From the NCBI GenBank assembly GCA_017427685.1, contig JAFRSH010000020.1:1-52309 (forward strand): a DNA stretch of 52,309 nt, written 5' to 3'. Below, one piece after another: positions 24,878-34,764 of this stretch (its first letter is position 1; every line of letters begins with the position of its first letter). Source of the DNA: Lachnospiraceae bacterium (GTDB lineage: Bacteria > Bacillota > Clostridia > Lachnospirales > Lachnospiraceae). Position numbers and translations under genes: made by a program. Under the pieces are notes generated by a model, which saw only the letters and a program-made list of their open reading frames with translations, made no database searches and was not told the origin of the DNA.

Positions 24878-26815
24878 TTATCTTACATAACCGATAGATG
24901 CGGATGTTACGGCCCATGCTGAGGATGCCTCGAACTGAACCGTTGCTCCCCACTTGGATGTATCTTCGCCAAGGATCTGTGCAATGTCTTCAAAGGTTAC
25001 CTGGCAATGTCTGCCGTCGAACTTCGAGTAGCCCTGTCCAGATCCGTCGTAATCGCCGACACCGACACGTGTCCAGCCCTGCTCTGCGCCGGGGAATACG
25101 AGCCAGAGTTCGCCGGTTTCGGAAGTGTACTCAACATCGAATACCGAACCGGGAACGAGTGCTGCGATCTGGTCTTCGGTCAGATCAACGCCTGCCTGTG
25201 CCCATGCACCTGCCGATACGGAAGCACCGAGATCGATATGGCTGTTGGTAGCTGCGAATGCATCGCCCATACCTACGCGGATACCGTAAACTTCCCATTC
25301 GCTGTCAGACTCGCACTGCATTGTCGATCCCCAAGTGGAGACGTCTTCGCCGCAGTATGTAGCGAGATCTTCGTAAGTAACATATGCCTTGCTGCCGTCA
25401 CAGACCGCATAGCCCTGTCCGGAACCGTCTGCGTCACCGACACCGACACGCATCCAGCCTGCCTGTGCTTCGTTCATGACGATCCACATATTACCTGACT
25501 CGGACTTGTAGCTGATCTCTACTACAGAGCCGGGTACAAGAGCTGCGATAACCGCGTCTGTCATGGGGATACCTGCCTGTGCCCATGCACCTGCGGAAAC
25601 CTGATATCCTTCAAAATCAACAGCGTGTGTCAACGCATATGCGGGAGCCTTCTGTCCGACCTTAACGCTTGTAACTGACCAGGCACCGTCAGATTCGCAC
25701 TGGATCTGGCTGCCCCATGTGGAGACATCGTCGCCGCATTGAGCTGCGATCTGCTCGAAGGTTACCTGTGCGATGTTCTTCTTTCCGTTCACATATGCGT
25801 ACTGCTGACCGGAACCGTCCGCATCGCCTACGCCGACACGCATCCAACCTGCTGCGGACTCGTTCATAACGATCCACATGTTGCCTGTCTCGGATGTGTA
25901 CTCGATCTCGATAACCGAGCCGGGAACAAGAGCTTCGAGAACCTTATCTGTGAAAGGAACGCCTGCCTGTGCCCATGCACCTGCGGATACCGAGTAGCCT
26001 TCCCACTCAACTGTCTTTGTCAGAGCAAAGAGGTTGCTGCGGTCGTTTACAGCTGCGAAGCCTGCGGGGTTGCCGAACTCGGCAGCGGAATCTGCAGCGA
26101 TCGTTGCGCCGCTCGCGTCAAGGAAAGCGATGTTGTCGATCAGGAGATTTGAAGGAGTAGTCTTCGAATTATCGGTCTCCTTTGAAAGGACGATGTAGTT
26201 CTCGCCGTTTCCGATAAAGCCGACACCGCTTACATCAAACTTTGCGGTCTTGGGATTTGAGGTCTCAATGTATACGGACCACGCATTGCCCTTAACTTCC
26301 TTGTTGTCCTCACCGGTCATGCAGTAGAGACGTCCGCTCGAAGCAGCGAACTTGTCTGCGTTCTCGGTTCCGAGATCGATGCGGATCTCCTTAACCTCTG
26401 CGAGTTTCTCGCCGAGCATAGCGGAGAGATTGAATGCCACGAACATGTTCTTGCCGTCTACGTTCGTTGCCTTGAGTGCTTTGGAGCCGTTATAATCTAC
26501 CACTTCAAGAGTGGAATTGTCCGCTCCCCCTCGTCCGGTATCGACTGCCGCGAAGGCGAAATTGCCGTCTTCAAAGTCAATGCTGGGCGTAACTGCGGGT
26601 TCCGGTGTAACAGCCGGAGCCGGTGTCTCTGTGGCTGCCGGAGCCGGTGTTGTCTCTTCCTTCTCAACACTCGGCGTTGTTTCTGCCGTTGACGGTGTCT
26701 CTGTGGCTACGGGATCGTCTGTCTTGGGCTCTTCAGCAGAGCTTCCGCATGCAACGAGAGAAGATACCATCATGGCAAGTACCAGAACTATGGTTGCCAA
26801 TTTTGTTTTCTTCAC
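24878..26815 (-). CDS. Lipoprotein with three tandem carbohydrate-binding-like repeats
   Basis: A 645-residue surface lipoprotein. A GTG start at 26815 is preferred because GAGGAGG lies 7-8 bases upstream and the next residues form a lipoprotein signal with SSLVACGSS; earlier in-frame codons overlap the permease end. A Pro/Thr/Glu/Val linker leads to a CBM11/CIA30-like beta-sandwich (about 110-250), then three near-identical repeats of about 105 residues. Each has SAGAWAQAG, LVPGSVxEIxY, a Trp-rich GWMRVGVGDADGSGQ and CGxDVSTWGS. There is no catalytic domain. It may hold glucomannan at the cell surface for transport. The modules are not matched to a named CBM family here. Confidence 0.85.
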   Translation of the reverse strand: MKKTKLATIVLVLAMMVSSLVACGSSAEEPKTDDPVATETPSTAETTPSVEKEETTPAPAATETPAPAVTPEPAVTPSIDFEDGNFAFAAVDTGRGGADNSTLEVVDYNGSKALKATNVDGKNMFVAFNLSAMLGEKLAEVKEIRIDLGTENADKFAASSGRLYCMTGEDNKEVKGNAWSVYIETSNPKTAKFDVSGVGFIGNGENYIVLSKETDNSKTTPSNLLIDNIAFLDASGATIAADSAAEFGNPAGFAAVNDRSNLFALTKTVEWEGYSVSAGAWAQAGVPFTDKVLEALVPGSVIEIEYTSETGNMWIVMNESAAGWMRVGVGDADGSGQQYAYVNGKKNIAQVTFEQIAAQCGDDVSTWGSQIQCESDGAWSVTSVKVGQKAPAYALTHAVDFEGYQVSAGAWAQAGIPMTDAVIAALVPGSVVEISYKSESGNMWIVMNEAQAGWMRVGVGDADGSGQGYAVCDGSKAYVTYEDLATYCGEDVSTWGSTMQCESDSEWEVYGIRVGMGDAFAATNSHIDLGASVSAGAWAQAGVDLTEDQIAALVPGSVFDVEYTSETGELWLVFPGAEQGWTRVGVGDYDGSGQGYSKFDGRHCQVTFEDIAQILGEDTSKWGATVQFEASSAWAVTSASIGYVR

Positions 26816-26903
26816 TTTTTTTTCCTCCTCTTTTTGTAAAAGTGTTTTGTTGCTTTGTTTCCTGTATAATAAGATTGCTTTTGCAATTTTATTATCTGAT
26901 TGT

Positions 26904-27950
26904 TTAGCCAACGATACCCGATCGTTCAACGCCCTCGATAAACTGCTTTTGCAGAACGATGTAGATTATGACGAGCGGAAGAATGACCAGGACGATGCCT
27001 GCATCCATGTAAAGCTGCAGGATGTTCGGGTCGTAGATCTTATAAACATTCCCGACCGTACTTGCGAGTGATGCGATCCTCTTGCTCAGCAGCGTTGAAT
27101 CGCTGATGTTGAAGAGCTTCGCATAAAAAGTATCATTGTACTGCCACACGAGCGAAAAGATCGCTACGGTGACGGCAGACGGGATCGCGTTACGGAGCAT
27201 GATCCTGAAGTAGGTGTACCACACGCCGCATCCGTCCACATAAGCGGCCTCCTCGATCTCTTTGGGAAGGCCCCGGAAGAACTGGTTGAAGATGTATATG
27301 TACAGACCCGACCTCAGCCCGCAGGCGAAGAAGGTAAGGATATACATCGGCCAGACTGTTCCGAGGAGATTCGGGCTGCTGCCCGTGATCAGCTTTAAGA
27401 TGCCGAAGATATCGAAGTTCGCGAAGGTCATATAGAGCGGGAGCATGATCGTGTGAGTGGGGATGACGATCATGACCACGACGCAGCCGAAGAGGGCCTT
27501 CTTGAGCGGGAAATCATATCTCGCGAAGCCGTATCCCACCATCGAACACATCAGCACCTGGATCATCATGAGCGTCAATGAGTAGAGGATCGTGCTGAGT
27601 GCCGTGGAAGAGTAGTTCAGCGTATCAAATGCGATCTCGTATCTCTCAAACGTGGGCGACTGCGGGATCATATAGACCATCGTGTTGTAGTTGTCCGCAT
27701 CGGAGAAGAACGACCTTGAAATGATGCCGAGCACGGGGCCTATGATCACATAGGCTACGCCGATCAGGATCACCCAGCGTCCGAGTCCGAGCACGAAGCT
27801 CTTGAAAGTGTCAATGATCCGGCTTTTGGTGTTCCCATCTATCTTTTTGGACCGGAAGCCTCTCGGATTAACGGTGACAAGCTCTGTGTCCGCTGCTTTC
27901 TTTTCGGTTGTGTTATTCTTCGCTTCCTCTGCAGCTTTATCCATTCCCAT
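26904..27950 (-). CDS. ABC sugar transporter permease (MalG/LacG type)
   Basis: A 348-residue inner-membrane permease with six helices and the binding-protein-dependent EAA motif EEAAYVDGCGVWYTYFRIMLRNAIP before the fifth helix. The start at 27950 has AAAGGAGG 8 bases upstream. A charged 45-residue N-terminal tail is longer than usual. It pairs with the permease at 28066. No ATPase gene is in the window, so a shared MsmK/UgpC-type ATPase encoded elsewhere is expected. A 115-base gap with a CCCG/CGGG hairpin separates the pair. Confidence 0.93.
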   Translation of the reverse strand: MGMDKAAEEAKNNTTEKKAADTELVTVNPRGFRSKKIDGNTKSRIIDTFKSFVLGLGRWVILIGVAYVIIGPVLGIISRSFFSDADNYNTMVYMIPQSPTFERYEIAFDTLNYSSTALSTILYSLTLMMIQVLMCSMVGYGFARYDFPLKKALFGCVVVMIVIPTHTIMLPLYMTFANFDIFGILKLITGSSPNLLGTVWPMYILTFFACGLRSGLYIYIFNQFFRGLPKEIEEAAYVDGCGVWYTYFRIMLRNAIPSAVTVAIFSLVWQYNDTFYAKLFNISDSTLLSKRIASLASTVGNVYKIYDPNILQLYMDAGIVLVILPLVIIYIVLQKQFIEGVERSGIVG

Positions 27951-28065
27951 GGTCACCACCTCCTTTTAAGAGCGTTTTTTAGCGCTTATATTCACTTGCC
28001 GCTTCGTTCCCGAAGGGGACCAAAGAGGCCTTTAAGCCCGGCACGGGACCCGTGTGTCGGGTTTT

Positions 28066-28989
28066 TCAGTTATAGTAGAATGTTCGTTTTTGTATGTAAC
28101 GGACGACGATCGCAAGTATTCCGCAGGTGATCAGCGTGGATACCAGCGAGAAAGTCGAACTTAAGCCGTAGTTTTTCTCGGAAAACGCTGTGTTATATGC
28201 GAGCGTTACTACATCCGAATTGATGAAGCTGTCGACTACCGTGTAGACCACAACAGTTATGATGTGAGGCATGACCATCGGGAAGGTGACCTTCCAGAAT
28301 GTCTCATATGCGGTAGCGCCCTCGATCTTTGCCACTTCGTACATCGAACCCGGGATGGACTGCAGCGCTGCGATAAATATGATGATCTGAACACCGGAGG
28401 CATTGATGATATTACTTATCCTCCCTACCGCGCCGACCACATAATCGATGAGACTGCTCGGAAGTCCGAGGTTTGAAAACATCCCTATGTAATACCCGAT
28501 GCTCACACCTGAGCTTGACGCTTCGGAAACCTCTGCCCCCGCAGAGGAGAGGCCGCCCACCATCATGCTCGCCACGACCTTCATGGCGGAGAGGATCGCT
28601 TCGGAGTTTATGATGACCGGCAGGAAAAAGATCGCGCGCATCAGTGTGCGTCCCCTGAACTTCTTGTTGAGAAGCATCGCGAGCATCAGACTGAAGAAGG
28701 TGATGAGGGGCACATCGACGAGCATGTTCACAACCGATGTCGTCAGTACCTGCTTGAAGGTACCGTGTGCACGGAATGCATATATGAAATTGTCAAGTCC
28801 GACAAAGTCGAGCGTATAGCCTCCGCCCGGTGAGACAGTCAGCTCTGACAGGGAGAACTGTACCGTCTGGAAAAGACTGCGCAGGTAAAAACACAGGAAT
28901 CCGATCAGCCACGGGACTATGAACAGGAATCCCTTGGCGGAGCGCTTACGGGTAAGAGTCAGTCTGTTTTTTTTCTTTAATTTCCCCAT
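28066..28989 (-). CDS. ABC sugar transporter permease (MalF/LacF type)
   Basis: A 307-residue permease with six predicted helices. The N-terminus is basic and the EAA loop reads YEVAKIEGATAYETFWKVTFP. It forms the heterodimer with the 26904-27950 permease. GGAGGG precedes the ATG and overlaps the end of the DUF5696 gene (TGATATG), showing tight coupling. The substrate is inferred from the locus: beta-manno/gluco-oligosaccharides. Confidence 0.93.
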   Translation of the reverse strand: MGKLKKKNRLTLTRKRSAKGFLFIVPWLIGFLCFYLRSLFQTVQFSLSELTVSPGGGYTLDFVGLDNFIYAFRAHGTFKQVLTTSVVNMLVDVPLITFFSLMLAMLLNKKFRGRTLMRAIFFLPVIINSEAILSAMKVVASMMVGGLSSAGAEVSEASSSGVSIGYYIGMFSNLGLPSSLIDYVVGAVGRISNIINASGVQIIIFIAALQSIPGSMYEVAKIEGATAYETFWKVTFPMVMPHIITVVVYTVVDSFINSDVVTLAYNTAFSEKNYGLSSTFSLVSTLITCGILAIVVRYIQKRTFYYN

Positions 28990-28990
28990 A

Positions 28991-31630
28991 TCACCCTCCG
29001 ATCGCGTAGCTCCTTGCTGCGACCGTGATCCGGTCAGCAGTCGCTGCGGTGTCTGTATGGTTTACATAAATCTTTGTTCCGTTGCTGTAGGTCGTGACGC
29101 TGACGCCTTCCGAAATCTGCCTGAAATCGGTCATGTAGGCGCCGTTTACCTTCGAGAGCGCATCGTTTACACCGTTCCAGATCTTAACTGCCGTTTCTTT
29201 CCAGCTGTCATAGGAAGTGGAATAAAACTTGTTGAGTCCCGTCATCTTCATCTCGGTCGATGCTTCCTTTGTGAAGGTGAAATGCGGTGAAGCACCCCGT
29301 TCCACAAGAGAGAGGATGATCTCATCGATGTCCGTAGTGTTACTAAGGTTGATCGCTGTGCCGGAGTAGTCGATACATCCGTGGATCAGCATCTCGTAGA
29401 AAGGAACCGCGGCGTCTGCGACGGGATAGGCATTGTCCGTGAGCGGTGCGTTAAGGATGTCATCCGCATATGTGAATGAGTAATCATTTCCGCTGTTGAT
29501 CATCACGTTTTTGCCGGTGTCCTTCATCTTTTGGAGCTGAGCTTTTACGACCTGTAATGCCTCTTCGCGGTTGATAACATTGGTCCGACGCTTATCTGAA
29601 TGAAGCTCGTTCCCGAGGTCTCTCAGGGAAATGCCCGAAACGCCTATATCACCGATCTTTTCCGCAAAATTCTCCGTATAGCGGACGAGGAACTTCGGGG
29701 AGATTAGATAGTAAATGTTCTCATCATAGCCGAGGCTGGCGGTCTGTCTGAGTGTCGCGGGATGGACTTCGCCGAACTCGCCGATATATCCGGTCCCGTA
29801 ATAACGCGAGGTTTCGTTGGAAGCGGAATACCTGTCGCTCACTTCGGAAACCTTCTGGAATGCGCAGTCTACGTAAAGTGTGCCGTTCCGGGCGAGAAGC
29901 GCATCCGAAAGCTCTTCAAGTCCCGTTTCGCCGCCGAGCTTTCCCGGAACCTTTATCTTTCCGAGAGTGTCATGATAGTATCCTCCGCCGCTCCAGCCCT
30001 GCAGGTTCATCACCTGTTTCGTCACGCCGGATGCTTTAAGGTCGTTTGCAAGCTGTGCCGCCTCTTCAAAGGTGGTCATAGCGGTAAGACCTCTGTACTG
30101 GGTCCCGAGGAAGTATTTGGTCTCCTCGACACCGCCGATCACGTCATAATAAAGCTTGATATCGTCTTTCGAGGGAGAGGAGGCATTTAGGCGTCCCTCG
30201 CGGATAAGCCGTTCTCTGTAGTAGTTGGCCGCACCCGAGAAACCGGTGTTTTCTGCGGTAAGGAGCGTGTAACGAACAGTGAGCGGAGTGTCGTAGTAGT
30301 CCGTCTCGACGATCGGAAGCTTTGCCTCGCTGCCCGTAGTACCGAACATCGCGAGAGTGTCGTTTCCTCTGAGAATGAACGTGGTGTACACGTTGTTGTA
30401 TTCGTTTACGTCTCCGGCAACACTTGCGGAAACATTTGCTAAGGATGCGCCGGATTCGATGGTTGCGAGGATCCCGGAGTTCTCACGGAATATTCCGAAG
30501 AGGGAGAGCTTTGCGCTCAGAGTCTTCTCGCGGACCGTATAATCGGCGACCATCGGGTCGATGCCGTAGATGTATTCTGAATAATCATTTCCTGAGCGGG
30601 CAGTTCCTTTGCCGTTGTTAAAGCCGATGATCGATCCGGAACCGTTCGGAACGAGAAGGTATCCCGTCTCGTCTTTTCCTGCCGCGCCGAAGAAATTCAG
30701 CATCTGAATATCATGGATCGCGCCTCCGCCGTTCTCCTCAACGCCCTTCATATAGACGCTTGCTTCGAGGTAGTCGTCCTTTATGGTGTAATCGATCGGG
30801 ACCTTGAAGGTGATGGGCACCGCGCCTTCGACATCCACTGCGGACATCTCGCGCTCGTAATCTTCCTTCGTCCATCCCGCTGCCGTAAAGTATTCGTTCA
30901 AACGTCTTACCTGGGACACACCTTTCCGGGTGTTCTCAAGCATGACCATCAGATCCTCGTCCTCGTCGCTTTGGATGAATTTCTTCCTTGAGAACTTTTC
31001 CGCGGCGCTGTCCATCTTTGAGAGAACATCTTCAAGAACGTCCTTGTTGATGTAGATGGGGACGATACCGGTAGCTGCCGTGGTGTCTCCGAAGGTGTAG
31101 ATGATCCTTACGCCGTTCTTTATGGACTGCGCATTAAGCTGTCCGAGCTGTACCGCCTGAGAGTAGGAGTCGAAGGTGTTCTCCATACGCTGCGTATTGT
31201 AATAATCAAGGATCAGCTGACTCTTCAGATAAGCCTTGTTGGTGACATTTGCGATCCCGTCCTCGTCTGCCCCGGGGGGATTGGAGTAGACCGTTTCACC
31301 GTTGCGCTTGTCATATACCGCGATGTTGCCGGTGTCCGTTTGGACATAGAGCTTCAGAAAATCGCTCTCGGCTGCCAGAGCATAACCTTCTAACGAAACG
31401 TTACTGTCGGGCGCCGCCTTAAAGTCGGTCCCTTCCTCCATTGTGTAATCCGTCAGGTAGTCTCTGTAGTGGTCATAGAAACTGTAGCGGATCAGGTAAT
31501 AGGTAAGGTATGTTGCACCGATCACCAGAAGAGCTATGAGCAGATAACGGAACCACCCGCTCCTTTTTTTCCGCCGCGTCTTCAGATCCTGCTTCTTCAG
31601 CGCTTTATTCTGTTCTTTTGTCTTAGCCAT
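28991..31630 (-). CDS. DUF5696-type large membrane-anchored protein
   Basis: An 879-residue protein with a cytosolic Lys-rich N-terminus, one membrane helix at about 27-49 and a very large extracellular region. I recognise it as a DUF5696-like protein, a family that recurs beside carbohydrate ABC systems in Firmicutes; the fold of the central part (about 500-760) resembles a glycoside-hydrolase-type barrel (YYDVIGGVEETKYFLG, SLRDLGNELHSD). No catalytic residues can be assigned. It sits between the Yip1/NHL genes and the permeases with RBS AGAGGAG. A role in presenting or sensing polysaccharide at the surface is an inference. Confidence 0.85.
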   Translation of the reverse strand: MAKTKEQNKALKKQDLKTRRKKRSGWFRYLLIALLVIGATYLTYYLIRYSFYDHYRDYLTDYTMEEGTDFKAAPDSNVSLEGYALAAESDFLKLYVQTDTGNIAVYDKRNGETVYSNPPGADEDGIANVTNKAYLKSQLILDYYNTQRMENTFDSYSQAVQLGQLNAQSIKNGVRIIYTFGDTTAATGIVPIYINKDVLEDVLSKMDSAAEKFSRKKFIQSDEDEDLMVMLENTRKGVSQVRRLNEYFTAAGWTKEDYEREMSAVDVEGAVPITFKVPIDYTIKDDYLEASVYMKGVEENGGGAIHDIQMLNFFGAAGKDETGYLLVPNGSGSIIGFNNGKGTARSGNDYSEYIYGIDPMVADYTVREKTLSAKLSLFGIFRENSGILATIESGASLANVSASVAGDVNEYNNVYTTFILRGNDTLAMFGTTGSEAKLPIVETDYYDTPLTVRYTLLTAENTGFSGAANYYRERLIREGRLNASSPSKDDIKLYYDVIGGVEETKYFLGTQYRGLTAMTTFEEAAQLANDLKASGVTKQVMNLQGWSGGGYYHDTLGKIKVPGKLGGETGLEELSDALLARNGTLYVDCAFQKVSEVSDRYSASNETSRYYGTGYIGEFGEVHPATLRQTASLGYDENIYYLISPKFLVRYTENFAEKIGDIGVSGISLRDLGNELHSDKRRTNVINREEALQVVKAQLQKMKDTGKNVMINSGNDYSFTYADDILNAPLTDNAYPVADAAVPFYEMLIHGCIDYSGTAINLSNTTDIDEIILSLVERGASPHFTFTKEASTEMKMTGLNKFYSTSYDSWKETAVKIWNGVNDALSKVNGAYMTDFRQISEGVSVTTYSNGTKIYVNHTDTAATADRITVAARSYAIGG

Positions 31631-31759
31631 GCGCTGTCTCCTCTTGCTTCTCTTTGCGGTCGGTCTTTAACCGACTGCGTTTCCTTGCCCGTGCTGTTCC
31701 CGCCGGGAATGCTTCGGGCCTTTAGGCAAAACACTTCAATGAAGTGGTAGGCTTCTCTT

Positions 31760-32392
31760 TTATGTCCGGAAAAGCAGTTCCTGATATATGCTGTGCAGGA
31801 AACTGTAAAACTGATTGACCAGATCCACGATGAGGAGGACGATAAAAATGATGAGCAGCAGGGCAACCACGGTGAGAAAAAGGGTGATGAGAGTCTTCCC
31901 CAGAGTGAAGTTGTGTACCGTCATGATCCCCACAAGCATCATGAACAGGGTGTAGGCTATCCCGACTCCGCAGATCATGGTATAAAATGCCGCCTCGTCC
32001 TCAGAAACAAACCGGCTGACCACAGTCCCGATCAGGATGCCTACCGTAGCAGGCAGGGTGGAATATCCGACCGCGATCACGATGTCTTTGAGTCTTCCCT
32101 TCCCGTCCATAAGACAGGTGATCGACCAGTTGCTGACGCAGATCAGGAAGAAGAACAGCAGCACGGTGATAAGCTCCGGGAGGGAGTTCACGTCCCTCGG
32201 GTCTATATCGTTTACGATGAAGCCTGCGGAAATCCGGTTAACGGACCACGCAAGTGAGAAGAGGATAACGAAGATCAGAGCCACCGCTACGGAGCCTCTG
32301 TCTCTGTGCCGGATCTCGTAGAATCCGTCTGCGGGATGACTGACTGTATGTAATGCGTATAGCCACTTATCTTTCGATAAAAGTTTTTTCAT
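31760..32392 (-). CDS. Yip1 family membrane protein
   Basis: A 210-residue protein with five membrane helices and the Yip1 pattern (DGKGRLKDIVIAVGYSTLPATVG). Yip1-domain proteins often stand next to NHL/TPR and DUF5696 genes in Clostridia transport clusters; their role is unknown. The ATG directly follows the NHL stop (TAGATG), with GGAGGG inside the NHL 3' end, so the two are translationally coupled. Confidence 0.88.
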   Translation of the reverse strand: MKKLLSKDKWLYALHTVSHPADGFYEIRHRDRGSVAVALIFVILFSLAWSVNRISAGFIVNDIDPRDVNSLPELITVLLFFFLICVSNWSITCLMDGKGRLKDIVIAVGYSTLPATVGILIGTVVSRFVSEDEAAFYTMICGVGIAYTLFMMLVGIMTVHNFTLGKTLITLFLTVVALLLIIFIVLLIVDLVNQFYSFLHSIYQELLFRT

Positions 32393-33874
32393 CTACAGCA
32401 GTCCCTCCTCTCTTTCGATTCCCTTTTTTCTGTTCTTTATCTTTTTAAAGATGAACCCGGCGACGATCAGAACCATCGCTCCGGTAAGTATCCATCCGAG
32501 GTTTTCGGCCAGTATCATGTTCCTGTAGCGTTTGAACGCGATGGAATAGTATTCTTTGTTCATTCCGAGCTCGAAATAATGCATGGCCTTTTCGTTATCA
32601 CCTGCCGTGAGGTAAGCCTTTCCGATGCCGTTGTTCGCAAGTTCGTTGTTCTCATCCAGCCGGAGAACCTCCTGCCACTTGCCGATGGCCTGTTTCTCGT
32701 CTCCGTCGAATCTGAGTCCGACAGCTTCGTTGATCAGATTTCCGTAGTTGGTCTCTCGGAATTTCATGATCACATTTCGTCCGGCATCGAGGATGAGGAC
32801 CTCTTCACCGATCTGTTCGATCGCAACAGGTGTCTGGAAGGTTCCGTCCTGCAGTCCGACGCCGCCGAAGATATAGAGAAGATTTCCCTCCTTGTCGTAG
32901 GTGAAGACCCTTCCTCTCTTTCGGTCGAGGGCTGAGTACATTCCCTTGCCCCTGTAGACCACGTCCACGATCTCGGAAGGACCGCTGTAGTCGCCGTAGT
33001 TGCCGTAACGGATGTCGCCGCCGACATTGCCGTTCTCGCCCTTCTGGATAACATCCTTACCCTGCGGATTAAGCCTGCGGACTGCCTGGATCCCTTCGGA
33101 ATCGATGTTTGACGCATATATGAAACCGTCCGCGTCGACGTCTATCCCGGTGAATTCGGTAGGGATGTAAAGCTGGGTGTTCGAACGCTCCTCTTTCGAA
33201 GCGAATCGCCTCCAGAACTTCTCCCATACAGAGATCTTGACCTCGATGGTCCCGAAATATCCGGAAAATGTTCCGTCGGATTCAAAAACGAGGATCCCTT
33301 CAAATGCGCCTTTGGAGATCACGTAGATACGGTCTGCGTAGTCCACGGTGACCTTTAAGGGGATGAATGCAAAATCATCCTCGAGGATCTCGGATTTCGG
33401 TTCCTTTACAACACGCTTATATTCACCCCCGGGTGTGAGGACCACTACACGGGCGTTGTTTGAGTCTGCCACAAAGAGCTCGCCGTTCTCCGAAACACAG
33501 ACTCCGTAGGGGGCGCTGAAATGATCTTCGATCCCTTCTGCCGTAAAGGTGTCGATGATCCGGTTCACTTTCCTTAAGCTGCCGTCCAGTACCACGATCC
33601 TGTTGTTTCCGGTGTCTGCGACATAGATCTCGCCGTCTTCGGAGATACAGAAGTCTCTGGGTTCCTTAAATGCCGTCGTCCCCAGGTCGATACCGCCAAA
33701 CTTTCCGGCCGGCGTATATGCGGCGGGTGTTTTTATGACGTCTTCCCAGTAGTTGTAATTGTAGGTGTCATACGGGACATCTTCCTCCGCATGGACTGCG
33801 GTTGCGGAAAATGACGCCATGAATGACAGGATCAGCACGCCGAGTATTCTTTTTGATCTAAAAGTCTTTCTCAT
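32393..33874 (-). CDS. Secreted NHL-repeat protein with TPR and C-terminal membrane helix
   Basis: A 493-residue protein. The start at 33874 is set by AAAGGAG 9 bases upstream; a GTG two codons earlier is too close. A signal peptide ends in AVHAEE. NHL propeller repeats follow from about 60 to 380 (PRDFCISEDGEIYVADTGNN, then APYGVCVSENGELFVADSNN). A TPR-like helix pair lies near 395-435 and a membrane helix near 463-482 with a basic tail. It is an extracellular propeller anchored by its C-terminus. It lies between the permeases and the Yip1 gene in one operon. Binding partner unknown. Confidence 0.9.
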   Translation of the reverse strand: MRKTFRSKRILGVLILSFMASFSATAVHAEEDVPYDTYNYNYWEDVIKTPAAYTPAGKFGGIDLGTTAFKEPRDFCISEDGEIYVADTGNNRIVVLDGSLRKVNRIIDTFTAEGIEDHFSAPYGVCVSENGELFVADSNNARVVVLTPGGEYKRVVKEPKSEILEDDFAFIPLKVTVDYADRIYVISKGAFEGILVFESDGTFSGYFGTIEVKISVWEKFWRRFASKEERSNTQLYIPTEFTGIDVDADGFIYASNIDSEGIQAVRRLNPQGKDVIQKGENGNVGGDIRYGNYGDYSGPSEIVDVVYRGKGMYSALDRKRGRVFTYDKEGNLLYIFGGVGLQDGTFQTPVAIEQIGEEVLILDAGRNVIMKFRETNYGNLINEAVGLRFDGDEKQAIGKWQEVLRLDENNELANNGIGKAYLTAGDNEKAMHYFELGMNKEYYSIAFKRYRNMILAENLGWILTGAMVLIVAGFIFKKIKNRKKGIEREEGLL

Positions 33875-33880
33875 AAGCAC

Positions 33881-34762
33881 CTACTCCTTTATACCGGAGG
33901 TAGTCATGGTTTCCAGCACGTTGCTCTGGCAGGTCAGGAAGAAGAGTATCGGTACTGCCGCGATGATAAACGTTACCGCAGCGGAAGCACCGGCTCTTGC
34001 CGTACCGCCGGCAGCGATCTGCTGAAGAGCGAACTGGAGCGGTTTTAACTGCTCGTCCCTTAGGAACATGGAGCCTGTATTGCCCCACATCTGCTGGAAC
34101 TGGAAGATCGCGAGTGTCAGCCATGCCGGCTTTACGTTCGGCATCACGATGGACCAGAAGATCCTGTACTCGCTTGCTCCGTCGAGCCTTGCCGATTCCA
34201 TGAGAGATACCGGCAGCTGTTCCATAAACTGTTTCATCAGATAAAGCCCCATACCGTACTGACATGCCGGCAGGATGAGTGCCAGGTATGAATTGTTGAT
34301 ATGCAGCCAGCTTATGATCATGTAGTTCGGTATCTGAGTTACCGTCCAGGAGAACATCATGGAAAGCACGACCATGCTGAACATGAGCTTCTTACCCGGG
34401 AAATGATGCTTTGCCAAAGGGAAGGCCGCAAGCGATGCTATAATGACATGCCCAAGGGTTCCGAGACCTGTGATGATGATCGTGTTCATGATGTACCTTG
34501 AGAAGGGTACCCAGGAGTCACCCATGACATTAAACAGGTCGGTAAAGTTGTTGAGCGTCGGGTTTTTTACGAAGATCGCCGGAGGATACTGGAATATCTC
34601 ATCGAGCGGCTTCAGGGAATTGTTCACGATCATGACAAGCGGCAGGGACATGAATATCCCGCATATGATCATGATCGTGAAAAGTATCCCGTTCCCTGCG
34701 ACGGAACGATTGAGCTTTTTCTGTCTGTGATGTTTTTTCTGAAGTTTTATTACTCTTTCCAG
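33881..34762 (-). CDS. ABC sugar transporter permease, LplC/MalG type
   Basis: A permease with EAA loop MESARLDGASEYRIFWSIVMP. The first ATG (34672) falls inside the first membrane helix, which would be too short a protein. The frame stays open upstream to a CTG at 34762, three bases past the stop of the preceding permease, behind AGGGTAGGTG. This adds 30 residues, including KKLNRSVAGNGILFT, which match the usual N-terminus. A non-ATG start (CTG or another near-cognate) is therefore likely, giving about 293 residues. It pairs with the 34765 permease and the 985-residue binding protein, as in the LplBC/YtcP-type systems for large oligosaccharides. Confidence 0.88.
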   Translation of the reverse strand: MERVIKLQKKHHRQKKLNRSVAGNGILFTIMIICGIFMSLPLVMIVNNSLKPLDEIFQYPPAIFVKNPTLNNFTDLFNVMGDSWVPFSRYIMNTIIITGLGTLGHVIIASLAAFPLAKHHFPGKKLMFSMVVLSMMFSWTVTQIPNYMIISWLHINNSYLALILPACQYGMGLYLMKQFMEQLPVSLMESARLDGASEYRIFWSIVMPNVKPAWLTLAIFQFQQMWGNTGSMFLRDEQLKPLQFALQQIAAGGTARAGASAAVTFIIAAVPILFFLTCQSNVLETMTTSGIKE

Positions 34763-34764
34763 GG

